Positions 1-7,124 of a DNA stretch of 17,144 nt are shown piece after piece (the stretch's first letter is position 1; each line of letters opens with the position of its first letter). The notes beneath the pieces were generated by a model. That model made no database searches and was not told the DNA's origin. It worked only from the letters and a program-made list of their open reading frames with translations. Where the stretch lies: positions 1 to 17,144 of the forward strand of contig CAZKIA010000012.1 of NCBI GenBank assembly GCA_964552765.1, read 5' to 3'. This DNA is from JAPUDQ01 sp964552765. GTDB lineage: Bacteria; Patescibacteriota; Saccharimonadia; Saccharimonadales; Saccharimonadaceae. The translations under genes and the position numbers were made by a program.

Positions 1-461
1 TGAAATGCCCACAATGCCAGATAGATGACTCCAAAGTTGTTGAGTCCCGAGATGCCGCCGACGGTGATGCGATTCGCCGCCGCCGCGAATGTCTTGGCTG
101 CGCTCATCGGTACACTACCTATGAACGTGTCGAGCGACCCAACCTTGCAGTTGTCAAAAAAGACGGCACGCGTGAGCTATTTGAACGTCAGAAATTGTTT
201 GCAGCGATTCATCGCTCGGTTGGCAAGTTCCTTACCTCGGATCTCGAGATCGAAGAACTCATCGGCCAGGTTGAAGATAAGCTCTACAATCTCGGTGTCA
301 ATGAAGTGAATTCACGACAGATCGGCGACCTTGTGCTCGATGAGCTGGCTCGCCGCAACGAAGTTGCGTATGTGCGCTTTGCTAGTGTCTATCGTGAGTT
401 TAAGACGGTCGAAGAATTCGAACAGGCACTTCAGACAATCAAGTCAACACGTCAATCATAA
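1..461 (+). CDS. nrdR: Transcriptional repressor NrdR (5' end one base outside window)
   Basis: NrdR represses ribonucleotide reductase genes by binding NrdR boxes when its ATP-cone senses dATP/ATP. The reading frame with codons at 3-5, 6-8 and so on gives a complete protein of 153 residues if the base before position 1 completes a start codon (?TG). Four zinc-ribbon cysteines are visible at C3, C6, C31 and C34. A basic stretch of four arginines at 26-29 precedes the second cysteine pair. The ATP-cone follows from about residue 46, with the typical VVKKDGTRELFERQKL strand-helix. Length matches the family (about 150 aa). The gene sits 95 nt before nrdJ, its expected target, on the same strand. 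I see no convincing pair of NrdR boxes in that gap; they may lie upstream of the window. Confidence 0.95.
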   Translation, partial: KCPQCQIDDSKVVESRDAADGDAIRRRRECLGCAHRYTTYERVERPNLAVVKKDGTRELFERQKLFAAIHRSVGKFLTSDLEIEELIGQVEDKLYNLGVNEVNSRQIGDLVLDELARRNEVAYVRFASVYREFKTVEEFEQALQTIKSTRQS

Positions 462-556
462 TTCTGCAGTCGGTGCATTCGTCGGGCTATGAGGGTAGAC
501 TGACGACTCATCAAACAAACATATTAAAAATCATCATAACGTGAGGGGGAGTTATT

Positions 557-3370
557 ATGGCACAAACAGTGTCTGCGCTTGCTATTGAGCGCTATTTTAC
601 AGAAAAGGGCACCGATCCATACGACATGTTGTCGTGGGTTAAACGAGAATCGAGTATCGTCAATCCGAGCAATGGTACAACGGTCTTTGAGCAAAAAGAT
701 GTTGAGTTTCCAGAGTTTTGGAGCCAAAACGCCATCAATATTGTGGCGCAAAAGTATTTTTATGGCACACCTGGTACCAAGCAGCGTGAGGCTAGTCTAC
801 GTGAACTAATCGATCGCGTGGCAAATACCATCACCAAGCATGGCTATGAAAATGGTTATTTTACGTCTGAGGACGAAGCCGATACTTTTAATGCCGAGCT
901 CAAATACATTCTCGCCACTCAGCGGGCTGCTTTTAACAGCCCAGTCTGGTTCAATATCGGCACGCCAGATCGTCGCCAGCAAGCCAGTGCCTGCTTTATC
1001 CTTCACGTCGAGGACAGTCTCAACAGTATCCTCAACTGGTACCGCGAAGAAGGTATGATCTTCAAGGGCGGGAGCGGTGCCGGGCTCAATATCAGCACAC
1101 TCCGTGGTAGCAACGAGCGCCTTAGCACCAGTGGTGGACGCGCGAGTGGCCCTGTAAGCTTCATGCGTGGAGCCGATGCTAGCGCTGGTACGATCGCCAG
1201 TGGCGGCAAGACGCGCCGTGCCGCAAAGATGGTGATACTCAACATCGATCACCCCGACATCGAAGAATTTATCTGGTGCAAAGCCCGCGAAGAGCGCAAA
1301 GCTCGCGTGCTTGAGGAAGCTGGTTTTGATATGGGCCTTAACGGCCGCGATATCATCAGCATCCAGTATCAAAATGCTAATAACTCGGTGCGTGTTAACG
1401 ATGAGTTCATGCGTGCTGTTGAAAATGACGATGAATGGAAGCTTGTCGGTGTCAAAGACAAAAAAGTGTACGACACACTCCGTGCTCGCAAACTTTTCCG
1501 TGAGATCGCCGAAGCCGCCTGGGAGTCAGCCGACCCTGGTATGCAGTTTGACACCACGATCAACGACTGGCACACGACGCCAAAGGCAGGACGTATCAAT
1601 GGTTCTAACCCATGCTCCGAATACATGCATCTCGATAACAGCGCGTGTAACCTCGCGAGCATCAACCTGCTGAAATTCCTCCGCGAAGATGGCAGCTTCG
1701 ATGTCGAAGCCTACAAGCACACCGTGGACGTCGTATTTTTGGCACAAGAAATCCTTGTCGGATATTCCGAATACCCAACCGATGCAATCGACAAAAACAC
1801 TCGTCGTTTTCGCCAGCTCGGTATGGGGTATGCCAACCTCGGCGCGACGCTGATGGCTAAGGGCCTGCCATATGACAGTGACGAAGGCCGTGCTTTTGCC
1901 GCTGCACTCACCGCTATTATGACGGGTGAAGGCTACGCCACCAGTGCTCGTATCGCCAAGCGTGTCGGCCCATTTGAGGGCTACACCAAAGACCGCGACG
2001 GAATGAACTGTGTGCTACGCAAACATCGCGATGCTGTCCGAGATATCGATGCCAAGCTTGTCGAGGAAGAGTTACTTAGTGCTGCCGCTCAAGTCTGGGA
2101 TGAGGCTGTCGAGCTCGGTGAAAAATACGGTGTCCGTAACTCACAGGCGACGGTGCTAGCGCCAACCGGTACGATTGGGTTCATGATGGACTGTGACACG
2201 ACAGGTGTCGAACCCGACTTTAGCCTGACAAAGTTTAAGACGTTGGTCGGTGGCGGAAGCATGATCATTGTCAACCAGACAATCCCGCGTGCTCTCAAGA
2301 CACTCGGCTACAGCAAATCCGACACCCAAGAAATCGTCGAGTACATTCACGAACATGGCACGGTCGTTGGCGCACCCCACCTCAAAGAGGGCGATTACGA
2401 AGTCTTTGCCTGTGCGGTCGGCGACAATGCGATTCACTACATGGGGCATGTCAAGATGATGGGCGCTGTCCAGCCATTCCTCTCTGGCGCGATTAGCAAG
2501 ACGGTGAATATGCCAGAGAGTGCGACCGTCGAAGATGTCGAGCAACTTCACCTGGACTCATGGAAACTTGGCCTCAAGGCAGTTGCGATCTACCGTGATG
2601 GCTCAAAAGTTGGCCAGCCACTCAGCGACAAAAAGACGAAAGAAACGAAATCGCCAGAGGGCGCCGAGGCAAATGAGGTGAAAGTCGTTGAGAAGATCGT
2701 CCGTAGCAACGAGCGCCGCGACTTGCCACGTGTCCGTAATTCGAAAACAATCGAGTTTAAGATCAGCGACCTCAAAGGTTACGTGACGGTGGGCGAGTTT
2801 GAAGACGGCACACCGGGTGAGATCTTTATCACTGTCGCCAAAATGGGCTCAACCCTTGCTGGCCTGATGGATGCCTTTGGCCGCTCAGTTAGCTACGGCT
2901 TGCAGTACGGCGTGCCGCTCAAGGCCTATGTGCGTGGCATGAGTAACACTAACTTTGCGCCATTTGGTGCGACCGATGATCCAGATGTGCGTACGGCGAC
3001 GAGCATCGTTGACTACATGTTCCGACGTCTGGCGATCGAATATTTGTCGATTGATGATCGACTAGAGCTTGGCTTGGCATCACTCGACGACCTAGAGGCC
3101 GAGCTAAATAGCCAGCAGGCAAGCTTGCTCGACCAAGAGCCGACCAAGCACGCGGTGACTGATGTCGTGGAGGAGCTCAAAGTTAGCGATATCGTACCAG
3201 AAGATCTCGACAAAGACGCAACCGTCGAGACGACATTTCGTACCGCGCGCGCCGAGCTAAAGCTGGCCGACGCGGCCGCGCCCCTCTGTCACAACTGTGG
3301 TAACGTGACGCAACGGGCTGGGTCGTGTTTTGTCTGTGCGGCTTGTGGTAGCACATCCGGTTGTTCCTAG
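557..3370 (+). CDS. nrdJ: Adenosylcobalamin-dependent (class II) ribonucleoside-diphosphate reductase
   Basis: This enzyme reduces ribonucleotides to deoxyribonucleotides, using adenosylcobalamin to start the thiyl radical, and works with or without oxygen. The 937-aa product shows the family landmarks: C146 in the ASACF segment, the radical-site motif NPCSE (C353, E355), and C364 exactly 11 residues after C353, as in Thermotoga NrdJ. The PTGTI phosphate-binding loop is at 536-540. After a charged linker (about 645-680) comes a TSCPD-type domain (DGTPGEIFITVAKMGST). The C-terminal zinc-ribbon-like tail has C911, C914, C924, C927, C930 and C936 and serves in family members to re-reduce the active site. 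The start is set by the GAGGGGGA Shine-Dalgarno at 543-550. The protein itself has no ATP-cone, so dATP control probably goes through NrdR. An inverted repeat overlaps the last codons. Confidence 0.96.
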   Translation: MAQTVSALAIERYFTEKGTDPYDMLSWVKRESSIVNPSNGTTVFEQKDVEFPEFWSQNAINIVAQKYFYGTPGTKQREASLRELIDRVANTITKHGYENGYFTSEDEADTFNAELKYILATQRAAFNSPVWFNIGTPDRRQQASACFILHVEDSLNSILNWYREEGMIFKGGSGAGLNISTLRGSNERLSTSGGRASGPVSFMRGADASAGTIASGGKTRRAAKMVILNIDHPDIEEFIWCKAREERKARVLEEAGFDMGLNGRDIISIQYQNANNSVRVNDEFMRAVENDDEWKLVGVKDKKVYDTLRARKLFREIAEAAWESADPGMQFDTTINDWHTTPKAGRINGSNPCSEYMHLDNSACNLASINLLKFLREDGSFDVEAYKHTVDVVFLAQEILVGYSEYPTDAIDKNTRRFRQLGMGYANLGATLMAKGLPYDSDEGRAFAAALTAIMTGEGYATSARIAKRVGPFEGYTKDRDGMNCVLRKHRDAVRDIDAKLVEEELLSAAAQVWDEAVELGEKYGVRNSQATVLAPTGTIGFMMDCDTTGVEPDFSLTKFKTLVGGGSMIIVNQTIPRALKTLGYSKSDTQEIVEYIHEHGTVVGAPHLKEGDYEVFACAVGDNAIHYMGHVKMMGAVQPFLSGAISKTVNMPESATVEDVEQLHLDSWKLGLKAVAIYRDGSKVGQPLSDKKTKETKSPEGAEANEVKVVEKIVRSNERRDLPRVRNSKTIEFKISDLKGYVTVGEFEDGTPGEIFITVAKMGSTLAGLMDAFGRSVSYGLQYGVPLKAYVRGMSNTNFAPFGATDDPDVRTATSIVDYMFRRLAIEYLSIDDRLELGLASLDDLEAELNSQQASLLDQEPTKHAVTDVVEELKVSDIVPEDLDKDATVETTFRTARAELKLADAAAPLCHNCGNVTQRAGSCFVCAACGSTSGCS

Positions 3371-3477
3371 TAGCGCTCTGCTTCGTTAGCGTCTCCAGTG
3401 CTCGTGGGCGGTACCTACATGTACAGCCCACTCCGCGCTTCGTCGCTGCCTCGCATAACATCTACTAGGAAACAACC
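3359..3477. repeat. Long imperfect inverted repeat spanning the nrdJ stop codon
   Basis: The arm at 3359-3373 (GGTTGTTCCTAGTAG) is matched by its reverse complement at 3462-3477 with a single extra base. A second, perfectly nested dyad lies in the middle: GTGGGC at 3404-3409 with GCCCAC at 3426-3431, plus GTAC/GTAC inside it. The left arm includes the final Gly-Cys-Ser codons and TAG of nrdJ. The element is 119 bp. It may be a stable 3' RNA structure or a remnant of a palindromic repeat; no flanking direct repeat is seen. Confidence 0.6.
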
Positions 3478-3516
3478 TTGCATGACCAGGAGTAGTTGAG
3501 AAAAAGTCTAAAAAGC

Positions 3517-3541
3517 AAAACCACCCTGCGAGGGTGGTTTT
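3517..3541 (+). terminator. Intrinsic terminator after nrdJ
   Basis: A perfect 11-bp stem (AAAACCACCCT at 3517-3527 with AGGGTGGTTTT at 3531-3541) closes a GCG loop. The stem has A-rich and T-rich ends, so it could also stop transcription from the other strand. Confidence 0.88.
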
Positions 3542-3554
3542 GTGTTGCTTATGA

Positions 3555-3582
3555 TTGCATCAAGTACCATTCAATCTATAAT
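3555..3582 (+). promoter_or_regulatory. Sigma-70-type promoter for the 3590-3915 RNA
   Basis: TTGCAT at 3555-3560 is followed after 16 nt by a consensus TATAAT at 3577-3582. Transcription would start near 3590, just before a run of hairpins and with no nearby start codon of a plausible gene. Confidence 0.6.
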
Positions 3583-3589
3583 AAAAACA

Positions 3590-3915
3590 GCTTTAGTCCC
3601 TAGCAGTAAGACACTGCTCTGAAGCGATTTGAGAGGGTGATTATTGTGAGTTCGAGTCCACGAGGAAGCTACCGAAGGGCGTTCACTGCCATCGCGTGCG
3701 CTGGCAGGGAAAAATACGACGCCCTCCAGGCAAAGGCAGCTGCCCGGCAAAGAACTGAGCATGGCGAAGATGCGTATGCTCGCCGCTGCGGTCAAGGTTG
3801 CAAGCTGCGATCAGGGACGACAGCATGGCATGTCTACGACATGTAGTAACGAGTCTGTTTGACCCAGCGCGTGAAGTAGAGTATCTGCTCCTCCACGCGG
3901 GGAGCAGACTCTATT
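3590..3915 (+). ncRNA. Probable structured non-coding RNA, family not recognised
   Basis: The unit is bounded by a promoter (TATAAT at 3577) and a strong terminator hairpin (3877-3913). Between them several helices can be drawn: AGCAGT/ACTGCT at 3602-3618; AGGGCGT at 3676-3682 with ACGCCCT at 3719-3725 enclosing CTGCC/GGCAG; GAGCAT/ATGCTC at 3757-3781; and a long-range helix joining 3784-3795 to 3859-3869 that encloses the perfect hairpin CATGTC-TAC-GACATG at 3829-3843. Overlapping reading frames in the region look like shadows and have no ribosome site. A tRNA T-loop-like string (GTTCGAGTCC, near 3650) occurs, but its flanks do not form a T-stem. I looked for the signature strings of RNase P RNA, tmRNA, SRP RNA and 6S RNA and did not find them. 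Divergent versions of these housekeeping RNAs remain possible. Confidence 0.5.
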
Positions 3916-3920
3916 TCATT
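3877..3920 (+). terminator. Intrinsic terminator ending the non-coding RNA
   Basis: TAGAG (3877-3881) and TCTGCTCC (3884-3891) pair with GGAGCAGA (3901-3908) and CTCTA (3909-3913), giving a 13-bp stem with a two-base bulge, followed by a T-rich stretch (TTTCATTT). Confidence 0.75.
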
Positions 3921-4032
3921 TCTGATACAGTAACAATACACACCGAGCCCAATGCACTGTCTTCATGGAATAATTTATGTAATTATTGTATATCTAATTA
4001 TAGTCTTTCCATCCGAGACGGAGGTGATACAG

Positions 4033-4296
4033 ATGGGAGATTGGGAATTGCTGGAGCGCTGGTTGGTTATCGACAGGCTTCACAGGTTGAATGCAGATAC
4101 AGCGTGGCTTGGGCAGGGAAATTTGCTTGACGAAGGTTTAGCCACAAAGAACGTCAAGCTCATAATTCACGCCCTGAGAATGATCGAGGTCGCAGAATCT
4201 CCAATGATGAGTGAACGAGAGCGAAAGGTGCTCTTGAGGCTTGCTAAGAGTGAAGCAACCACACTGCGAAAAATCATCCAAGAAATTCTCGACTGA
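4033..4296 (+). CDS. Small hypothetical protein, 87 aa
   Basis: I do not recognise this family. The frame is open from 3952, but the ATG at 4033 is chosen because a near-perfect Shine-Dalgarno (GGAGGTGA, 4020-4027) sits 5 nt before it. The product is soluble-looking and rich in Leu, Glu, Arg and Lys. It starts MGDWELLERWLVIDRLHRL and is probably all alpha-helical, with a charged helix at the C-terminus (SERERKVLLRLAKSEATTLRKII). No signal peptide, cysteines or catalytic motif are visible. It is a monocistronic unit, with the unassigned RNA upstream and its own strong terminator downstream. A helical adaptor or DNA-associated role is possible but unsupported. Confidence 0.65.
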   Translation: MGDWELLERWLVIDRLHRLNADTAWLGQGNLLDEGLATKNVKLIIHALRMIEVAESPMMSERERKVLLRLAKSEATTLRKIIQEILD

Positions 4297-4306
4297 GACA
4301 ACTAAA

Positions 4307-4380
4307 CCCGCCCGACAAAGTTGAGTAGCGACGATAGTTATCGTAGCGTACCGCTCCTTTGTGGGCGGGCTCAACATTTT
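4307..4380 (+). terminator. Long composite terminator hairpin
   Basis: CCCGCCC-g-ACAAAG (4307-4320) pairs with CTTTGTGGGCGGG (4357-4369), a 13-bp stem with one bulge. The loop contains a further dyad, ACGATA/TATCGT, near 4331-4344. An alternative pairing, TTGAG (4321-4325) with CTCAA (4370-4374), is directly abutting, and ATTTT follows. The simplest reading is a terminator for the 87-aa gene. Confidence 0.7.
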
Positions 4381-4392
4381 ACGCTGAGTTAT

Positions 4393-4420
4393 TTGGAATA
4401 ATCCAGGCTAGATGTACAAT
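4393..4420 (+). promoter_or_regulatory. Promoter of the thioredoxin-like/VKOR operon; leaderless start
   Basis: TTGGAA at 4393-4398 and TACAAT at 4415-4420 are separated by 16 nt. Only 8 nt separate the -10 box from the ATG at 4429, so the transcript probably begins at or next to the start codon. No Shine-Dalgarno is present. Confidence 0.6.
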
Positions 4421-4428
4421 TATAAGTA

Positions 4429-4686
4429 ATGAAAACATTTGTGGTATTCAAAATGGAGAGTGATCATGCCCGCGAGGTGATGACGTGGCTCACGGACTTT
4501 ACGCGCCAGACAGGACGGACGCTCGAGACGGTTGACCCAGAGACGCGCCAGGGAGCAGCGACGTGTCGCACCTATGATATCGTGGAGTATCCGAGCATCG
4601 TCGCACTAGATGACAATGGACAGCTACAGAACCTATGGCGAGGGCGACCACTGCCGACAATCAGCGAGGTAAGCTACTATGCTTAA
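4429..4686 (+). CDS. Thioredoxin-fold protein without the CXXC motif
   Basis: The 85-aa product looks like a minimal thioredoxin fold: a first strand (KTFVVFKM), a helix starting at ESDHAREV where the CXXC would normally be, a middle strand (TLETVDPE), and the characteristic cis-proline segment (TYDIVEYPSIVALDD, P55) followed by the last strands and helix. The only cysteine is C46. Without a CXXC it cannot act as a classical disulfide reductase. It might hold or present substrate, or bind the neighbouring VKOR. Its stop overlaps the VKOR start by 8 nt, so the two are probably translated together. The start is the only ATG near the -10 box and is apparently leaderless. Confidence 0.8.
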   Translation: MKTFVVFKMESDHAREVMTWLTDFTRQTGRTLETVDPETRQGAATCRTYDIVEYPSIVALDDNGQLQNLWRGRPLPTISEVSYYA

Positions 4687-5308
4687 AAATATCCGAGAAT
4701 TCTTTACGCACGAAGAGAAGCGACTACGTGACGACCGTTGGATATTTGCCAGTATGTTGGTCGGGGCGATCATTAGCCTTATTGCGTCATTTGTCCTCAG
4801 TGTTGAGGCGATTGAGCTCGCCCGTAATCCCGATGCGATTTTGAGCTGTAGTATCAATATCGTACTTAACTGTGCGACGGTCGGACTGCACTCGAGTGCA
4901 CATTTGTTTGGATTTCCGAATAGTTTCCTAGGGCTGATCGCTGAGCCGGTGGTGATCACGGTGGCGATTGCGGGCCTAGCGGGTGTGAAATTCCCACGGC
5001 GGTTTATGTTTGTGGCCGAGATCTGCTATACGCTCGGGTTTATCTTTGCGCTGTACCTGTTTTACACCAGCTTCTTTATTATCCAGGCGCTGTGTCCATG
5101 GTGTTTGCTGGTGACAGCGACGACGACCTTTGTGTGGTTTGCGATTACGCGCTACAACATTCGCGAGGGTAATTTATACCTATCAAAATCCTTGTCGCGC
5201 CGAGCCAATGATTTTATTGCACGAGACTACGACAAGCTCGTGCTGTTTAGCATCGTATTTATCTTGATTGCTGCGATACTCCTCAAGTACGGCAGTGCAT
5301 TGTTTTAA
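4679..5308 (+). CDS. VKOR-family membrane thiol oxidoreductase
   Basis: Bacterial VKOR homologues reoxidise a periplasmic or extracytoplasmic thioredoxin-like partner and pass electrons to quinone, replacing DsbB. The 209-aa product has about five hydrophobic segments (near 22-42, 83-103, 110-132, 136-157, 190-206). It has the four expected cysteines: the loop pair C57 and C65 and the active-site CPWC (C139, C142) at the head of a helix. The FPNS segment (S82) matches the conserved Ser/Thr region that binds quinone. The start ATG lies inside the end of the thioredoxin-like gene, giving an 8-nt overlap that suggests translational coupling. A C-terminal cytosolic tail of about 30 residues precedes a final hydrophobic segment. 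Confidence 0.88.
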   Translation: MLKNIREFFTHEEKRLRDDRWIFASMLVGAIISLIASFVLSVEAIELARNPDAILSCSINIVLNCATVGLHSSAHLFGFPNSFLGLIAEPVVITVAIAGLAGVKFPRRFMFVAEICYTLGFIFALYLFYTSFFIIQALCPWCLLVTATTTFVWFAITRYNIREGNLYLSKSLSRRANDFIARDYDKLVLFSIVFILIAAILLKYGSALF

Positions 5309-5332
5309 GCAGATAATAGAAGAGGTAATGGC

Positions 5333-5737
5333 ATGACTGATTTTCTCATACGGATGCTCGTAGCGGGCGGGGTGATGGCAGTAATTGATGCGCTATGGCT
5401 AAGTGTTATCGCCAATAAGTTCTATAAAAGTCAGATTGGTAGCCTGTTACTTGAAAAGCCAAATATGCCTGCAGCGGTACTATTTTACTTCATTTATGTC
5501 GTGGGTATTGTGGCGTTTGTGCTGTCGCCCGCGCTTGAAAAGGGTTCATGGCAGCACGCTGTTGGGTATGGTGCGCTGTTTGGATTTGTGGCGTATGCAA
5601 CCTATGATCTGACGAATCTCGCCACGCTCAAAGGTTGGACGACAAAGCTTGTGGTGGTTGATTTGCTATGGGGTGCGGTGCTAACGGCCGGTGTCGCGGG
5701 TATAAGCTTTTGGATTGTGCAGTCATGGCTGAAGTAA
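5333..5737 (+). CDS. DUF2177 family membrane protein
   Basis: This is a 134-aa four-helix membrane protein of unknown biochemical function, recognised by the N-terminal segment (GGVMAVIDALWLSVIANKFY) and the YATYDLTNLATLKGW motif typical of DUF2177. Hydrophobic segments lie near 5-27, 47-67, 74-95 and 105-130. The start is supported by AGAGG at 5321-5325. The gene follows VKOR by 24 nt and overlaps the next gene by 13 nt, so the pair with DUF1295 is almost certainly co-translated. DUF2177 and DUF1295 genes also occur together near lipid-modifying genes in some proteobacteria (from memory), so a membrane-lipid role is a guess. Confidence 0.85.
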   Translation: MTDFLIRMLVAGGVMAVIDALWLSVIANKFYKSQIGSLLLEKPNMPAAVLFYFIYVVGIVAFVLSPALEKGSWQHAVGYGALFGFVAYATYDLTNLATLKGWTTKLVVVDLLWGAVLTAGVAGISFWIVQSWLK

Positions 5738-6531
5738 TCACCCTATGGGTCGTGGGTCTGAGCGCAGCGATTGTGTTTTTGAGCCTGGTGTTTGCTATGG
5801 CACGGCGACTTGGCCGGTATGATTTGATCGATACGGCATGGGGTATGACATTTATCGTGACATCTTGGACGTGGGCGTTTTTGGTGCCGCCAGTTTCTGG
5901 GTATAGCCTACTCGTCTACGCATTATTGCTTGGAGCAGTAACACTGTGGGGTATGAGGTTGAGTGCGCATATCGGTAGTAGATTTGCGGCGTCTAAAGCC
6001 GAAGATCTACGGTATGTCGAGCTACGTAAAAAATGGCGATCAAAGCACTGGAGCCAGATGTATATGCGTATTTATATGGTGCAGGCACTGCTCGCGACAA
6101 TTGTCGTGTCGCCGCTGCTTGTCGGGTTTTGGCATGTACAGCAGACGGATTCTCTACATATCGGTGTGCTAGCATGGCTAGCAATTGCTGTGTGGGTCAA
6201 AGGGTTTGTATGGGAGAGCATTGGGGACTGGCAGTTGCGTCGATTTATTGCACAAGCCAAGCATAAAGGTACTGTGATGCAGACAGGACTATGGCGGTAC
6301 TCACGTCATCCGAATTATTTTGGTGAACTCACTCAATGGTGGGGCATTGGATTATTTGTCTACGCCGTGACATGTAGCATGTGGGCATTTATCGGGCCTG
6401 CCGTACTATCCTATCTGATCATTTGGGTGTCGGGCATCCCACCAGCAGAGCGTCAAGCAGCCCGTCGCACTGGCTGGGCAGAGTACAAACGCTGCACAAG
6501 TATATTGGTGCCATTCCCGCCGCGCCGATAA
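5725..6531 (+). CDS. DUF1295 / steroid-reductase-like membrane protein
   Basis: The 268-aa polytopic protein ends with the hallmark QTGLWRYSRHPNYFGE...WWGIGLF region shared by DUF1295 proteins, steroid 5-alpha-reductases and isoprenylcysteine methyltransferases, which form a cytosolic cofactor-binding face. The mid-region YVELRKKW and the late PPAERQAARRTGWAEYKR are also typical. Six or seven membrane segments are visible. An upstream in-frame ATG at 5668 exists, but the ATG at 5725 is preferred because it overlaps the DUF2177 end by only 13 nt and gives the usual family N-terminus. Substrate is unknown; reduction of a lipid double bond or lipid methylation are the two family-based options. 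Confidence 0.86.
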   Translation: MAEVITLWVVGLSAAIVFLSLVFAMARRLGRYDLIDTAWGMTFIVTSWTWAFLVPPVSGYSLLVYALLLGAVTLWGMRLSAHIGSRFAASKAEDLRYVELRKKWRSKHWSQMYMRIYMVQALLATIVVSPLLVGFWHVQQTDSLHIGVLAWLAIAVWVKGFVWESIGDWQLRRFIAQAKHKGTVMQTGLWRYSRHPNYFGELTQWWGIGLFVYAVTCSMWAFIGPAVLSYLIIWVSGIPPAERQAARRTGWAEYKRCTSILVPFPPRR

Positions 6532-6560
6532 TTGCAAATTGTAACCACAAGTAGTATGCT
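6532..6560 (+). promoter_or_regulatory. Promoter of the DoxX-like gene
   Basis: TTGCAA at 6532-6537 and TATGCT at 6555-6560 are spaced by 17 nt. The -35 begins at the base after the preceding DUF1295 stop. A leader of about 25 nt with GGGAGGG (6577-6583) precedes the ATG. Confidence 0.5.
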
Positions 6561-6591
6561 GAGAAATAGAATATAAGGGAGGGTTACTCTA

Positions 6592-7095
6592 ATGGCAAAA
6601 ACAGTACCATATAAACGTGCCTGGCAAGCGCTGGCTGCGACGCGTATCGCGCTGGGGTTTGTGTTTCTCTGGGCGTTTTTTGACAAACTACTAGGACTCG
6701 GTATCTCGACGGCTGCCGACAAGGCATGGATTGTTGGTGCATCACCGACAACAGGGTTTTTAAAATTTGGCGTTAACGAACACAGTCCATTTCGTGACAC
6801 CTTTGTATCGCTCGCTGGTCAACCATGGGTAGACTGGCTGTTTATGCTTGGTCTGCTAGGTATCGGTGTCGCACTGACACTTGGTATTGGCCTGCGTATT
6901 GCTGCTGTGACTGGTACGATACTGCTTTATCTGATGTGGATCGCCGAAGTGCCACTGGCAAACAATCCAGTGATTGATGACCACATCATTTATGCGCTAG
7001 TGCTCTGGGTTGTTGCCTTTGGTCGCCGTGAATGGAGCTTGATCAACTGGTGGCTAAGTAACAAGGCGGTGAAGAAGCAGCCGTGGCTGTGGTAG
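6592..7095 (+). CDS. DoxX-like integral membrane protein
   Basis: The 167-aa product has four hydrophobic segments and the DoxX-type first helix (ATRIALGFVFLWAFFDKLLGLG), a middle GLLGIGVALTLGIGLRIAAVTGT pair, and a late DDHIIYALVLWVVAFG helix. DoxX/DoxD relatives are subunits of thiosulfate:quinone oxidoreductase or take part in oxidative-stress complexes; the substrate here is unknown. Residues 45-75 form an extracellular loop between helices one and two. GGGAGGG at 6577-6583 supports the ATG at 6592. The gene has its own promoter and a terminator downstream, so it is probably monocistronic, with some read-through from the VKOR-DUF1295 block. Confidence 0.82.
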   Translation: MAKTVPYKRAWQALAATRIALGFVFLWAFFDKLLGLGISTAADKAWIVGASPTTGFLKFGVNEHSPFRDTFVSLAGQPWVDWLFMLGLLGIGVALTLGIGLRIAAVTGTILLYLMWIAEVPLANNPVIDDHIIYALVLWVVAFGRREWSLINWWLSNKAVKKQPWLW

Positions 7096-7124
7096 TGAGT
7101 TAGGGGGAAGAGGGACGAGGGAAG

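Noticed and set aside
462..556. NrdR boxes or cobalamin riboswitch before nrdJ
   Set aside because: No paired 16-bp box and no room for a riboswitch; only a Shine-Dalgarno and a weak TATTAA are visible.
806..1372. Minus-strand open frame of 188 aa inside nrdJ
   Set aside because: It is a shadow of nrdJ codons; the opposite strand encodes a fully conserved enzyme.
3640..3670. tRNA-like string GTTCGAGTCC suggesting a tRNA or tmRNA
   Set aside because: The flanking bases do not form a 5-bp T-stem, there is no acceptor or anticodon arm, and no CCA end follows.
3637..4130. Open frames of 69 and 110 aa across the non-coding RNA region
   Set aside because: No ribosome site, no recognisable domain, and they run through the hairpins and terminator of the proposed RNA.
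4307..4380. H-type pseudoknot riboswitch
   Set aside because: The loop needed to cross the 13-bp stem would have zero bases, so the two pairings can only be alternatives; a terminator is simpler.
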